A stretch of DNA of 64,000 nucleotides from Archegozetes longisetosus (taxonomy: Eukaryota > Arthropoda > Arachnida > Sarcoptiformes > Trhypochthoniidae), in NCBI GenBank assembly GCA_018873245.2, contig JAEMBT020000009.1, positions 4,314,242 to 4,378,241 on the forward strand, given 5' to 3'. Position 1 is the first letter of the stretch. Each line of letters begins with the position of its first letter. Under the pieces are notes generated by a model. It was given only the letters and a program-made list of their open reading frames with translations. It was not told the DNA's origin and did not search any database. The translations under genes and the position numbers were made by a program. Positions 36,224-49,680 of this stretch are shown one piece after another.

Positions 36224-39200
36224 TTAGTAATAAGTTTCCTCCTCTATCCAACTGTTTGGACAGCGTCTCACTAGCAATCTTCTGATTTCATCGCAAAATA
36301 TCATCAATATAGTGAAAGGAACTGCACAAAACCACCAAAAAAATCTAATCAATAGAAAAATGTTCATTGATTTCTGATCTGAAAACCAAGTTTACTCACT
36401 TTAATGGATACATATTAATGCCTTTATCCAAACCCGGACAGTATGATAAAAATATAGCTAAACCCAATTCAAAAAACATTGAAAATGTCAAAACATCGTT
36501 CCTATTAGGAAAATATGTTGTCTTTAAACTGATCCTGAGCTAAAGATTAACATAATTTGATTTAAATACTTCATTCCCTGTTGAAAAATAGACAGCTTTC
36601 TAGTTTTGCAACAGATAAGTGCAGACCATTTAGTGATGACAACAGAAGCGAAGAATCCTGTATGACATGTATATTCCAGTGTTTTTCTCTGATAGTATGT
36701 CTGTTTGAATTTTTCAAAATATTTTATCCATCCAAAACATTGAAATTTGAAATTATACCCATTCTTGCCCGTATGAATCCATTAAATCATTAATAGCCCT
36801 GGAGTCCCAAAAGATTCTCAGGCCAAGTATTTTCGAAGGAAGGAATCCGTTCTCAGACATGATAACTAAATATGTGAAAAAACCAGCACAAACTTGAAAC
36901 ATCCCTAATAGGCCATAAGATAGAGATATCAGTCTTGAAAAAAATAATAAAATTTTCTCCAATTTAACAAATTTATTCCACTTATTTTATAAAGGTGTAA
37001 AACCAATTAAATACTCCATTATCAGATCAGTCAATGCATAATAATCTCAGCTCAAAATTCGTTGACGTTAATACATAATATGTCGAGAACTTATTGACTA
37101 ACCTGATACTTCTATGCATCTAATAGGTTTTTCACCAAAAAGTTCTGCAAATTTATAAAAGACTTACTTTTTAGAAACCAATTTATTTTTCAGAAAATCT
37201 CTAGGTTTACGTTTCATAATATCACTTTCTGGTACTTCGTATGCCAAAGAAATAGCAGGAATCATGTCAGTACCCAAATCGATGCATAAGATAGTGATAG
37301 CGCCTAAGGCTAGAGGAATATCTAGCAATAGAAACATAACAAAAGGAGAAATTTCTGGCATTCTTGACGAAAATGTATAAGATATCGATTTTTTCAGGTT
37401 ATCGAATATGACTCTTCCCTCTTCCACACCAACAACTATTGAAGCAAAGTTGTCATCAAGAAGTATGATATCCGCTGCCTTTTTATTGTAATCACTTCCA
37501 GTCATACCCATTGCTATACTTACGTCGGCTTTTTGAAGAACTGATGAGTCTTCGACCCCACCATCGGTTACAGCTACTATTGATCCATTACTTTTACAAG
37601 ACTTAACGATTCTTAGCTTTTGTTGTGGTGAAATTCGGGCGAAGACGACATCGTCGTGACTATAGATTACCTCATCTAATTGTTCGTCCGTTAGAGTGTT
37701 AAGTTCTTTATTATCTATGACTGCAGCTCTTGCCAGACTATTTTTGGTTCAAAATAAGTAATTTAAAACTTTTGATAAGAGTCTTTTACTTCTCATGTTT
37801 TTTACTCTAGATTCTAAAAATTTTCCTTCGGAAAAACCACACTTCCTGGCTGTTCGTTAAGATTTTAGAGATTTTAGATCATTTCTGAACTAATTGTTTC
37901 TTTTTGTAAAATTTATCTAATCTTAAATCTTTCTTTTTTCAATGAAACAGAGTTTTGCTATCAATAGAGTTTTATAAATATTTTAGTATTTCGATAAAAA
38001 TAATTTGGAAAACTTTTAAATTAATAATTTATAGCATTTTTAAAACTTATTAATTTTTGAGATCATTTTATCATTCTTACTATTTATTAACTTTGTCGAC
38101 TTCAATCCCAAGTTTAGTCGCTATTTCATTTTCGGTTTGATTCTGTTCTGATATAATACCGACAGCCCTAGCGATAGACTCAGCAGTTATAGGATGATCG
38201 CCAGTGATCATAATAATCTTAATTCCAGCGCTTCGACACTTCAAAACTGCATCAGGAACTGAAGGTCGCGGAGGATTAATCAGCGAAATAAGTCCAACAA
38301 ATCTTAACCCAGATGTTGGGTAGTTTTCTAATTCAGGATCGAATTCATTAAAAGTTAAGAATTTATCGCAGAATCCTATTAAAAAGAAAGCCTCGTAAAT
38401 CATATTTCAATTAAACATGAAATGAAAATCTATTTTAAAGTTAGACTTCACATAAATTCATATTAGCTTCGAGTACCTATGATTGTCTCTCCAAGAACTC
38501 CCAATTCTTCAAGAACATTATGAATCTTATTTTTCATCTCTTCATTAATTGGCATTTCTTTACCCATTGTTAAGATTGTTGAGCATTTTTCAAGAATTAT
38601 TTCTGGAGCTCCTTTCATGCAAAACCAATAACCTCCTCGAGATTTATTGATAGTAATCGAACATTTATTGTTTGAATTAAATGGAACTTCAAAAACTTTA
38701 GGATAATTTTTGCGATAGGTTTCAACGCAACCAACAATTATTTCCATATATTTAAGTATTGCTACTTCTGTAGCGTCACCGATTGCTTTCCTTAACAAGA
38801 AATTTTATCAAGTCTTATGAATTCCAAAAAGAATTTTCAGATATTCAAAGAAGTTTAGAGATTTCAAGAATTGAATAGAAATTTTCACTAAGTTTTGGAA
38901 TAATTGTTACAGCTTTCAGGGAATAGAGTTTTAGCTTAATTTTAAATTATTGGTAAATAATCAATGTATAAAATTGAATTAATCACCTCTTAAGGGGTGA
39001 AAGTTTCGCCTGAGCAGCACTGAACTCAGCTATACTACAAAGGCATCCAATTCTAATCAATGCCTTCCAAGCGACAGAATCTAATTCTGCTTTTCTTCCT
39101 GCAATTGTAAGAAAAAATATTAAAGATTCACTTCAGAAAAATTATCCAATTCGCTCAACAAATACCATCTGCATGTGTGTAGAGATTGTCTGAATCAATG

Positions 39201-40629
39201 ATTGAATTATTAAACCAAAGATGAGATACAATCATATGATTTTGGGTTAAGGTTCCAGTTTTATCGGTTATTATGATTGAAGTCAGACCTAATGTTTCGA
39301 CTGCTTCTAAATTCTTAACTAAACAATTCTTTGATGTCATTCTTTTTGCTGCTAAAGTCAGAACTAGTGTTACTGTTGGATATAATCCTTCAGGGATTTG
39401 TGCTACAATTAAGACTATTAAGAATATTATTGCGTTAAGCCATGAATATCCGACTATGAATGCGATACCTGAATGAAAATTAGACAAATTATTAGTTTTT
39501 CTTGTTCGAGGAACTAAGCCATTGCTTACTAGAGAACAGTAGACCAAAAAATATCGAAACACAAGTTATGATGTGAATGAAACTGGAAATATCTCGTTTA
39601 AGTGGACTTTCAGTCGGTTTATCATTTGTTGCTAACGTTAACATATCTGACATTAGAACTCGATCACCAGTTCGAAGAACTATTCCGTGTGCTGTGCCTT
39701 AAAAATAATTATTAAGCATAACTCGGAGAAGATTCTTTTAAAAACTTATCTTCTAACCTTCAACGCAATAAGTCGAGAAAAGTACCAAATTCTTGGTCTG
39801 GAAAGGGTTCGTATGAGTACAAACAGGTGTTGGTGAAAAAGGGTCTGAATTGCCATATGGTAAGACGCTAACAACTTTGAGCCCCTGAGTGTCAACAATT
39901 CTCAAATCTGCTGGAACCCTATCTCCACATTTAATCTCAACTAAATCTCCGACCACAAGCTGAATTGCAGGACATTTCAATTTAGAGCCAGCTCTTATAA
40001 CAGTCACATATCTAGGTATCAAATCTCTAAATGATACCAAAATGTTAGCACTTTTTGCGTCCTGATAGTATGAGAAACAACCAGATAGGATCACAACTCC
40101 GAGTAAAGCGAAGCCTAGATACAACTGAAATTCAGAATTGGTTAGTCCGTTTTCAGGTTTTTGAGTTTTTTCTCACGTTATCAGCTGAAACTTCATCCGA
40201 AGTACTTATTTCTATGGTGTATGTTATGAAACAAAGAGCAGATCCAATCCATAGCAAAATGTTAAACCAGGCGAACATGTTCTTTAAGAATCGAAACCAT
40301 TCTGAAATTGGTGGTTGTGCTGTCATCACATTTGGTCCGTTACTGTTCAGCAATTGCTTGGCTACTACTGGACTCAAACCCTGTTAATCATAAATTAATC
40401 TTTCAAACTTGAAGAAAATAAATATTTCGAAAATTTAGTTGATTTAGAAATTACATTCATTTTTCAGAATATTTTTTGGAATTCAATATTCAGTCATATT
40501 TACCATTTCTAAACTAGTATTCAATCTTTTGCATAGTTCTGAGAGTGGTATAATGTGTTCATCCATTTCTACTTGATTTCGCAACTTTTCCATCTCTTCA
40601 ATCCTTTTCTTATTAATTTTTTTATTCAT
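36224..40629 (-). CDS. Na,K-ATPase alpha-subunit paralog with altered catalytic motifs
   Basis: Thirteen exons joined in frame (40629-40504, 40380-40177, 40124-39758, 39697-39530, 39468-39166, 39098-38987, 38790-38477, 38375-38081, 37737-37168, 36933-36759, 36700-36570, 36501-36400, 36344-36224) give 995 aa, full P-type ATPase length, ending in the typical ETYY. Present: the phosphorylation site DKTGTLTQN (Asp about 357), PEG of helix 4, KGAPE, TGDHPIT, and both Asp of DLGTD in helix 6. Changed: actuator TGES is YGNS (200-203), hinge TGDGVNDSP is TDGGVEDSS (687-695), DPPR is NPPR (565), and the Asn of the helix-5 motif SNIPE is Arg (755). The family exchanges Na and K across the plasma membrane with a beta subunit; this copy probably cannot complete the normal cycle. 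No stop or frameshift found. Confidence 0.85.
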
Positions 40630-43145
40630 TTTGATGTTTTTAACGCGATCACGATATTTGATCAAGTGATCGATATCATCTATCAGACTCTTCAGAAGTA
40701 AAATTAATTAAAATTAGCAAAAAATTAAAATTGAGTCATTTTCAAACTATTTATCAGTAGAAGTAAATATTTTTGTACCAATCTCTTTGTCATGTTTCTG
40801 AGTATCAAATAGGCATCAAATAACAGATTTAATGATTCACAAGAAAATTTATTGTTCCTATTCTTAGTAAGAAATGTTGATGACTATCAAAATTTGTCAT
40901 CATATTAGAAGATTTATAAAAAAGTTTCGTATGGTAAAAGACCAACTAATGTGTTATTCATATTCAACAATGATTTAGCAGAATTGTTTGATAACTAAAA
41001 GCAGTGATATAAGGCATGAGAGGTGTTAAATTAATAAGTCACTTAAAAGTTGAATTTCTATTCTTGTGAATAACATTTCAGCAGATGATAACAATTTTAC
41101 ACTGCATATGATTAATCATGTATTTCTGGATTATTCAATTAAGATTTCTATGCAATTTTTACAAAATTTTGCTTAACCCTATTCGGGTATAAAAAAACTT
41201 AATTATTTGGACTTTTATACAAATAACTTTCGAGAAAAAAATCAACATCAAATAAAATTCTATTCACTGATATTACGAGTATTATATCATTTTTCTTTAA
41301 TTGCATTAAAGTGATAAAATAAGATTTAATTATGGAAATCAAAAACTAATACATATGGAAAAAATTGAAATTCAGTTTCAGCAGAATATTTGATAATAGT
41401 TTTATGCAATAGTGTTTTAGTATATATGAAAATTTCTATCAGGTTAAGTATAATCTTAGACCCACTTTTTAAAGTTGAACAATGATAAGCATTAAAAGTG
41501 ATCTGTTTCCACTGAGTCTATTACTAAACTACTAAAGACAAAGTGTCTAAATCATAAGATCTAATTTTTTAAAATCGAAAGTTTCTTTTAATACAAAATT
41601 TTTTATCCGAAATATTTTTTTCATCGAAATGTGCGTAAAACCGAAACATATATTGTCGTAAAACAATATATTGACGACTTATTAAACCAAGTTCTTATAG
41701 TCTAAAATCATTTCAGAGGAATCTTATAATAGTTTATAAAGTGTACTTTTACATAAAAGTACTCTGACAAATGAAATAATTAGTCACCTTTTGCTTTATG
41801 TACATTGTTAGTCATTAATAGTTTCAAAGTATTCAATACTTCTAACGCCCACTAAAATAATTTATTAACATTTTATTATTTATATTAAAAGTGATTAAAG
41901 ACATGTATGGAATATGTGAAACAGTTAGATCTAATAAAAATTGTGATAAGTTAATAGTTAAAGGATATAAAATGGTCTGATTAAATCTGATTATTTGTAT
42001 TTCAAACATATCAATAAGCACTTGTAGATATTAAACTGTCGAAAATTTTAGTTATTTCTGATTCGACTAGTATTACAATCGATATTTTGTTATTCGATTA
42101 TATGGTTTAGATTTTGTGTCTTCGATATAATATTTTCGACTTTATGTCTATTTCGGTTTTGTGTATTTGGATTAATTGTTTTAGTTGTTTTAGGTTTATG
42201 TGTTGTGGTTTTAGATGTATAGAGTAGAACCCGTTTCCACTAAACACAACAAGCATCTCATTGTAGTTTTCTGTATTAAATAAAACTATATAAATCGTTC
42301 GATCGAAAAAAACTCTGTCATTCTGTTGAGCGTAATCGAAAATCATTCAGAACTAGATATCAACTGATTCGTAGTAGTGAAAACCATACAAATGCATTTA
42401 TGTTGACTGTCATGAGAAATATCGATTCGATCATTTGGAAAAACATTAGATGAAACATGAGTTGATATCTAAAAGAATTAACACGAGAATTAAATAAAAC
42501 TCAAAAGCTGATTCAGAAACCGATAAATCCCCAAAAATGTGAAGAAATCGAGTTAAACTTATATTGATAAAAGCGATGAACTTTATTGTAGCTGTGGTAT
42601 TGTTATTACATATTACATATAACATTGAATAGGATTTTATTCACTATATTTTAGAAGTGCCGTCTAGTTTGCAGCTCAATAAATAGCTCTAATTTGGTCA
42701 CTTCTCAGCCAATTTTAAACATTTTCCAGTCGTCTATGGTATTTAATTAATTATATGTAAAGGAATAGAGATTAAGATTATTTTCTATTTAATAAAAGAT
42801 GGTTTAAATAACAATTTTATGTCGATTGCAGTTTGATCTAGCATAAGTTTTCAAAAGTTTTGTATTTATTTTATATTTAGAGTTAACAGGTGAAAAGGTT
42901 TCAAACATTGGCCTTATAGGGTTAAAAATAGCGGGGGATTAAAATCTTTTAAAGTCGCCAGAAGTCTGACTCTTTCTGGTCAATCCCCTGTTTTATTGCA
43001 TTTCTTACTACTTATATACAAATTTTAATCGAATGTATCTTCAGTTTTCACTTTAGTAGGCAAACAGTGAACTTCAAATAAAGTTATCATATTTAAAGAC
43101 TAAACACGGGAACTTTACAAGGCGGCAGGATTTACACCTAGTGCA
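40630..43145. other. Intergenic; possible 5' part of an LTR element at its right end
   Basis: No gene is supported in 40630-42880. 42880-43145 precedes a gag-like frame and contains an inverted GGGGGATT...AATCCCC (about 42933-42988), so may be the leader of a retrotransposon; no LTR end or primer-binding site could be fixed. Confidence 0.35.
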
Positions 43146-43592
43146 ATGGGAAAAAGACGACAACAAACACCAGATTGTGAGGCGAGAGTCACCCGATCAA
43201 AAGGTCGCACAGTCTCTGCCAACACATCGAACAATTCAACAAATTGTGAATTGGTCGTGAATAATGTAAGCGGAGTGATTGGTGAGAGCAATAGCAGCAA
43301 TACTACCGAAAGTATGAAATCAGCTCGACATACATCAAAACAACTCAAAATTCCAAAGGGCTACAAATTGGTACCTGATGACGATGTCAGCAGTGAAGAG
43401 GACACCGATTCAGAGACCGGAGAAATCGTCGAAAATTTTACTAAGAGTAAGCCTAAAATCCAAATTTTTAAGGGTTTAGGAGACAAAGTCTCAATAGAAA
43501 GTTGGCTCAAAAGGTTTAAAATGTTAGCCAACTTTTATAAATGGAGTGAGAGCAATAAAATTATAATGTTAGGCAACTATTTAGAAGGCTAG
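43146..43592 (+). pseudogene. Gypsy-like gag, N-terminal fragment
   Basis: 148 codons. After a polar disordered start (MGKRRQQTPDCEARVTRSKG) comes FKGLGDKVSIESWLKRF and NKIIMLGNYLEG, the opening of the retrotransposon gag/capsid fold (F-x-G...W-x-x-x-F...L-x-x-x-L-x-G). The frame stops exactly where a GC-rich foldback begins, and no rest of gag or pol follows. Gag would form the particle of an LTR retrotransposon; this fragment cannot. Confidence 0.6.
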
Positions 43593-43594
43593 CA

Positions 43595-43877
43595 CGACAT
43601 TACATCGCATAAATTACAGCTCAAACAAACACAGCGCACGGCATTACCGCGCAAGCGACACTACCGCGCAACGACACTACCGCGTAAATAAGACTACCGC
43701 GCAAACTTTATTAACGCATAAAATAAATACCTCGCAAACTATACTACCGCGTGGTAGTGACGTTTACCCGGTATTGTCGTTTGCTCGGTAGTCTCATTTG
43801 CGCGGTAGTGTCGCTGTCGCTTGCGCGGTAGTGTCGCTTGCGCGGTAGTGTCGCTTGCGCGGTAATGTCATGTAATC
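43595..43877. repeat. GC-rich foldback with ~17-bp tandem units
   Basis: The left arm repeats GACACTACCGCGCAA and relatives. The right arm carries the complement (TTGCGCGGTAGTGTCGC) four times, with the spacing and variants (AAATAAGACTACC against GGTAGTCTCATTT) mirrored. Outer ends share GACATTAC in inverted form. The CpG-rich composition is very unlike its surroundings. It abuts the broken gag frame. Confidence 0.8.
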
Positions 43878-44934
43878 AAATGTATTCGACCTTTGAATGA
43901 GTTTTTCATAATTTGATATATTGATTCGAACGAATTTTGATTATACCATTCCTCATATTTTATTAAAGCCTGAATTTAATTAATTTACTCAAAAAGCAAC
44001 ACCAATGTAGCTCTATGTCATTTGAGCAAAGTGTAACCTTAAAGATAAAGTGAACATAAATAACTCAATATAACAATGTTAATAATCTTTCCATATCATA
44101 AACAGTTAATATTTCGACGCAGTTATTCAAGGTTTTAATAAAATTTTAGCCAAATTTGTTAGTTCTTTACACAAATATTCATTATACTCTAGTCGAAACC
44201 TTCATATTTTATTCTTATACGTGGGGCTTACCTGATGCTTTTTTCCTTAAGTAAAGTTGTTTTACACACTTGAATTTATAATCGCATGACTAGAAATAAC
44301 TCGATTCAATGTAAATAATAATCAAATATAGATTATAGTTATTAAATTTGGTGAATCTTTTCGTTAGATTGAAAAATGATGAAACGGATTGTTAAATATA
44401 TATAATCTCTGACATTTTAAGCACTTTGTTTCCTTATAGCTCATTCTATTATGAAATTTTGTCAGATTAGTTTGGAGATTGTATTATCTCTATATAAAAA
44501 ATTAATTTGAAGAAATATCTAATTTAAAAATAAAAAATTCATCCAGTCAGATAAAATTCAAGAATATTAACAATGTTCTATTTTAAAGAAAAACAAAATT
44601 AAAAAGTTGTTAAGATTAATGAAAGACTTGTAAAAAATGTCAGAATTTTGATCAATTTTTATTTATGCTTTGATTTACTATATAATTGAGATTTTGCCAA
44701 ATGTTTACTTTCAACAGTAAAATTTGAAATTAAATGCCTTTTAACATAGACATAGAAGTTTATCATTACTAAACGGTGGAAAATAAGAGTTTACTTGTTT
44801 GCCTTTTTACTTATAAAGCGCGTTTTAAGACTTATGCTTGCTTATTCTAACACTTCAAAATTTTAATATTTAATTAATGAGTCACTACTGATGATTAGAC
44901 AAATTTGATGTCAAGTAAATTAAAGGAAATTTTT
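43878..44934. other. Intergenic, nothing recognised
   Basis: AT-rich, no open frame of note, no repeat structure read. Confidence 0.4.
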
Positions 44935-46047
44935 ATTAATAAGACAATTTTCCTGTACTACTGCATTTCATAAGTTAAGGAAATCTTCAGCTACCAACAA
45001 ATTATCGAATTCCGAAATACACTTACAATTTTACCCTATAATTTAAGAGCACGTGTTCACTTTATTCGACTAAAATTTGATTTCAAACATTAGAATCTAA
45101 ATAAGAAGATAATGTTTAGCTTGATTAATACTGTTAGGTAATAATAAAAATTGAAGATTTTTCCTCAACAATTAGATCGTTTTAATAGCATATTGTTTTT
45201 ATAAATTGTGTTGCAGAATCTTTCACTCATAAGCATTATACTTCAAGAAATAATTGATCTATTCATGAAACAAAGTACTGTTTTCCCTAAGGTTTTAACT
45301 TTTAGTAAAGAAATTTCGTTTGATTTATGTCTGCAACAAAGTATTGCAAACCGATTCTATATTCGTTCTAATCAAAATTTTTCTTATTTTTAAATCGTTA
45401 TACTCGGAAGTCATCCTTTCAATAAATTGTTGTTTGGCTAAAATGATATAAACTTCTAATTTTGGTTAAAAATATTACTAAGTGGTCCAACACTATTTTA
45501 ATAAGATAATTTTCCTGTACTACTGCATCTCATAAATTTTTAAGGAAATCTTCAGCTATTAACGAATTCTCGAATTTCGAAGTACACTTACAATTTTATC
45601 CTATAATTTAAGAGAGTAAGTGTTCACTTCATTCAACTAAAGTTTGGTTTCAAACATTAGAATCTATAAAAGAAGATAACGTTCAGCTTGATAAACAATG
45701 TTAGACAATAATAAAAATTGAAGATTTTTCCTCAATAATTAGATTGTTTTAATAGCATATTGTTTTTTATATTTATACCGGTCTTACTCATTATACGTCA
45801 AAAAATAATTGATTTATTCACGAAACAAAATACTGTTTTCACTAAGGTTTAACCTTTTAGTAAAGAAGTTTCATTTGTATTCTGTCTACAACAAAGTGTT
45901 GCAAACCGATTCCACACACACACTCTCTCTCTCTAATCAAAGTTTTTCTTATTTAAATAAGTTATACTTGGAGAAATCGTCATTTTGAATAAATTGTTTT
46001 TGGCTAAAACAATAATAACTTCTGATTTTTGTTAAAAATATTACTAA
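44935..46047. repeat. Tandem duplication (2 x ~550 bp) directly upstream of the reductase gene
   Basis: Unit 1 is about 44935-45481 and unit 2 about 45499-46047. They share, in order, TTTTCCTGTACTACTGCAT, GAAATCTTCAGCTA, ACACTTACAATTTTA, ATTGAAGATTTTTCCTCAA, GCAAACCGATTC and GTTAAAAATATTACTAA, with scattered differences and small indels. Unit 2 ends 18 bp before the ATG of the reductase, so promoter or leader sequence is probably doubled. Confidence 0.85.
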
Positions 46048-46065
46048 AGGCTATAATATCAAAAA

Positions 46066-48222
46066 ATGCCGAACAAATCAAACATTAACGAATCATTTAA
46101 AGGAAAATCAGTTTTGATAACTGGAGCAACGGGTTTGGTTGGAAAAATGATTCTGTATAAAATCGTTCATTCTATCAAAAGTGTCAAAAATATCTATATT
46201 CTAATAAGAAGTAAAAAAGGAAAATCTGTTAGTGAGCGATTTAGTCAATTGATTAGTAGAAGCTATGGTTTGTTTGAGAGTATTGAGAGCGAATCTTTGA
46301 TGAAAATAGTCCCGATTGAAGGCGATATAACGGCAGATGGTTTGGGCCTAAGCGAAACTGATAAAAATAAAATCATTAATGATGTTTCGATTGTATTTCA
46401 TGCTGCAGCTGATGTCACCTTTAACACAAACCTTAAGTATTGGTTTAGAATTTAATTTTCTTTTAAATAGTGATACTTATTAATAATATTTTTGAAACTT
46501 AGGAAGCAATTGATCACTAATGTCGTTGGGGTTAAATATGTTATCGAATTATGTCGAGAATTGAAGAAATTGGATGTTTTCGTTCATGTTTCAACTACTT
46601 ATTCAAACCCTTCGGAGATGGTAACTGAAGAAAAGGTTTATAAGAAAACTGCTCACGCATTGTACATTTTGAATCACATTAAGTACTGACCAGTTTCTAT
46701 AAAATTCATTGAATAATCAATATTTATTTTGATTTTCAAGCGATCCGAAATTCAGTTTTAATGATAAAGAATTGATTGGAAACTTTCCAAATACTTACAC
46801 GTTCACTAAGAATTTAGCAGAAAATTTGGTTAAACTTGAATACCAGAGGGGAACACTTCCAACAACTATTCTGAGACCTGGTTTAGTATCAACGAGTATA
46901 AAAGAACCATTTTGTGGTTGGTTTGACTCAATAACTAGTATTGCTGGTGGAGTAATGTTGGCAGGTTCAGGTTTAGCCCGAATTACACCAGCAAATCTCG
47001 ACGTAAAAGGAGATGCAATACCTGTTGACATAGTGGCAAATACTTGTATCGCTGCTGCATGGAACACAATGACTAAATAGTATATTAGTTATCTTGCTCC
47101 GAATAATTTATATATTCTTTGAATAAATGTTTTAGTCTTGGACGGAATGAGGGGTTGTAGTGAATTTCGTTCTCCTACAACACTTTACAAGTTTAAGTTT
47201 GTCTTAGTTTGCCTTATCTTTATTATCTATTCTCAACCAAACTTAAATAAGAGTGTGATTTGCAACAATAGATACTTTTTACCACCCATAGGCTATTCTT
47301 TCTATTTCATTTGTTCAAATTTTTCATTTAGTAAATCAGAACTTCGTGTCTATAACTGCAACACTTCCTGTTTGTGCTCGTCAAATCTTCAGCAGCATAT
47401 TGAACGGGGACTGTTCTTTTATGAACAATATCCGATTTGGTTGACTGTTAGACCTGTCAGCAATTTTAAGCCGACTTTGATTCCTGTATTTTTGTTACGA
47501 TTCTTTTCGGAGCTTTGTTTCGCCTATTTTCTTGACTTCCTTCTTCTGCTAATCGGACAAAAGAGGATGTATGAAAATTTGTCCTTAAGTTCTAAGAATT
47601 TGATTCATATTTATTTTTTACAGTGCTGTGCGATATATGAAAATTTATCAGCGTTTATCGGAGTCGATCAAATGCTTTATATACCCTCAGTGGTATTTCA
47701 CTAACAATAATTTCGTCAAACTATATGAAGAACTGATTGGAATCGTTAAAAACACGTTTGATTGTGATGCTCGCAAGATTGATTGGATTAAGTACGGCGT
47801 TCAATCGTATTTCAGAGGCAGGAAATTAATGATGAAAGAAACTGATCAACACGTTTATTGGGCTCAGACACGTTATAAACTGTAAGATTTTAATTGATTG
47901 GTTGATTAATATATGAAACGAAATTTGTATTTCTTGTAGTTTGAAAACTGGTTACACATTTGTGAATCATTTGTTAATCTATTTCTTGCTGAGTTTATTG
48001 CTCGTATACACACCACTCGATTCAATGATAATCAGTTTATTAAATTCTGTTGGTTTATATTGGATTGAATGGAATTTAAGAAAAATTGTGTTTTATTTAA
48101 TGTTAATGTCTACTCTTCTCAATATTATTTTTCATTTTGTTCCTAAAAAGATTCGTGACCCACTTTTAATGGTATCGCGTGCTTACACTGAAGAATATTT
48201 AGCTAAAGTTAATTTGAAATAA
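46066..48222 (+). CDS. Fatty acyl-CoA reductase
   Basis: Six exons (46066-46436, 46503-46682, 46741-47079, 47332-47568, 47624-47881, 47940-48222) give 555 aa with every junction in phase. An N-terminal Rossmann fold holds the NADPH motif TGATGLVG (19-26) and the catalytic YTFTK (203-207, YxxxK), with VFVHVSTTYSNP and EPFCGWFDS between and after. The C-terminal sterile-type domain has YPQWYFTNNNF and DARKIDWIKYGVQSYFRG, then two or more hydrophobic helices near the end. It reduces fatty acyl-CoA to fatty alcohol with NADPH, for cuticular waxes, wax esters or ether lipids, at the ER or peroxisome membrane. Length and domain order are normal for arthropod members. The upstream block is duplicated. 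Confidence 0.9.
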
Positions 48223-49680
48223 TTTCTAACTAATTGGAAACATCTTTTAAGCTTCGTGAGATGTAACTGGAGATTAATTTTAAAATTTTGTTTTATTAGC
48301 AATCAAAAGAGTTATGTAAAGGTGTAGGTTTATTGAGCTCTAAGATTCTTATGTCAATTTAGAAGTATTGCTTCAAATATTCAATTTTGTTTACTTTAAA
48401 CAATTATGTGCTTAAAGGGTTTGAGGTTTTGTCAATTTCCAAATCAAATTAACGATTAGCTTTAAAACTTCTGATCGACAAGCTAATTTGTCTATATTTC
48501 TATATCCTGGAAATTTTTAAATTTATAAGCTGTCTTAAACGAGATACTGTAGTCTGTATTACACTTAGTGAATAGTCTCTGTATAAAAACTTTATCGTTT
48601 ATATGCGAAATTATTAATAAATGTGTTGTTTTTGAATCTAAATTATGGTTGAACATTCGTTAAATCGTAGTCTAAAATTTTTTAGAAAATAATTTATGCA
48701 TCATTGAACTTGAATAAAAATCTAACTGAAGTTATATTTGTTGAATTATATTATTATAAATTGCCTGTTTTATATGGGCAGGCTTACCACATGTCCGGCT
48801 TTGAGGTGCGCTGTCCGGTTGATAGATGAGACCTCAAACCGGACTATACAATGTCTGCCTTTGTCTTGAATGACTAATCAGAACCGTGTTATATTGAACG
48901 CATGTTCAGTATTATGAATAATCTGTTTTCAAAAGACAGGAATCAATTATTTACACAAAATCTTAAGGCAGAAATTTATGTAAAAGAAAATAATGATAAA
49001 ATATTAAAAACTGCAAAATCGAACACTAATTGCACCTTTAAATTAAGTAAATAATTGTATTGTATCTAATAACTGAATTTAAACTTTTCGAAGATATCAA
49101 AAGGGGACCCTTATAGGTTTCAAGCTCTGTTTTGCCTCAGGTAAAGGGTCGTAAGCCTGGGAATGACTATGACTATAAGGGATAACTATTACGAGTCTTA
49201 GAATAAATGAAAGGGTTAATGCTAAAAGACTTGTTGGCTATAAAGTGAACTCTTATATCTTCTGCTTCTTTACAGTTCAGTTTTGATGTGAAAATCAAGC
49301 AGTGTCAATTATTAATAGGCAGTTTTAAATTCCGTTTACAAAATATGGACCTAATAGATTGGTTAATATTTATTTGTAGTTGTATTTTATCTTTAAAATT
49401 AAATCAGGAGTTTATTCGTGAGAATAGTAGCATTTAAGATTGAACCTTAAGCTGAGCTAGTTGGTGTATAATTAAAATTTTTGGAATTTCATTGGTTGAC
49501 TTGTCTAATAACGTCCTGATAGAGAAATCTGAACAAAATATTTTCACAAAAATCACAAATAAATTTAACTGTTTTATATTTAAATAACGTGTCGTTTTAA
49601 AGATTAACATATGGACATTCACGTTATAATATCGAAATAATTTATTAGTGCATTGAAAACAAAAATATCGCTGACCAAAA
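48223..49680. other. Intergenic with one hairpin
   Basis: No gene seen. At 48792-48845 GTCCGGCTTTGAGGT faces ACCTCAAACCGGAC (one bulge) across a loop of about 23 nt. No target duplication identified. Confidence 0.4.

Noticed and set aside
43595..43877. CRISPR-like array of ~17-bp repeats
   Set aside because: Repeats have no regular unique spacers and are mirrored on the other strand; this is a eukaryotic foldback.
46436..46520. Apparent frameshift at the exon 1-2 junction of the reductase
   Set aside because: Correct use of the first exon-2 base (AA|G) restores the frame; there is no lesion.
47138..47704. Single long frame inside the reductase gene starting before the VYNC block
   Set aside because: It reads through an intron; splicing at 47080-47331 and 47569-47623 restores the known domain order.
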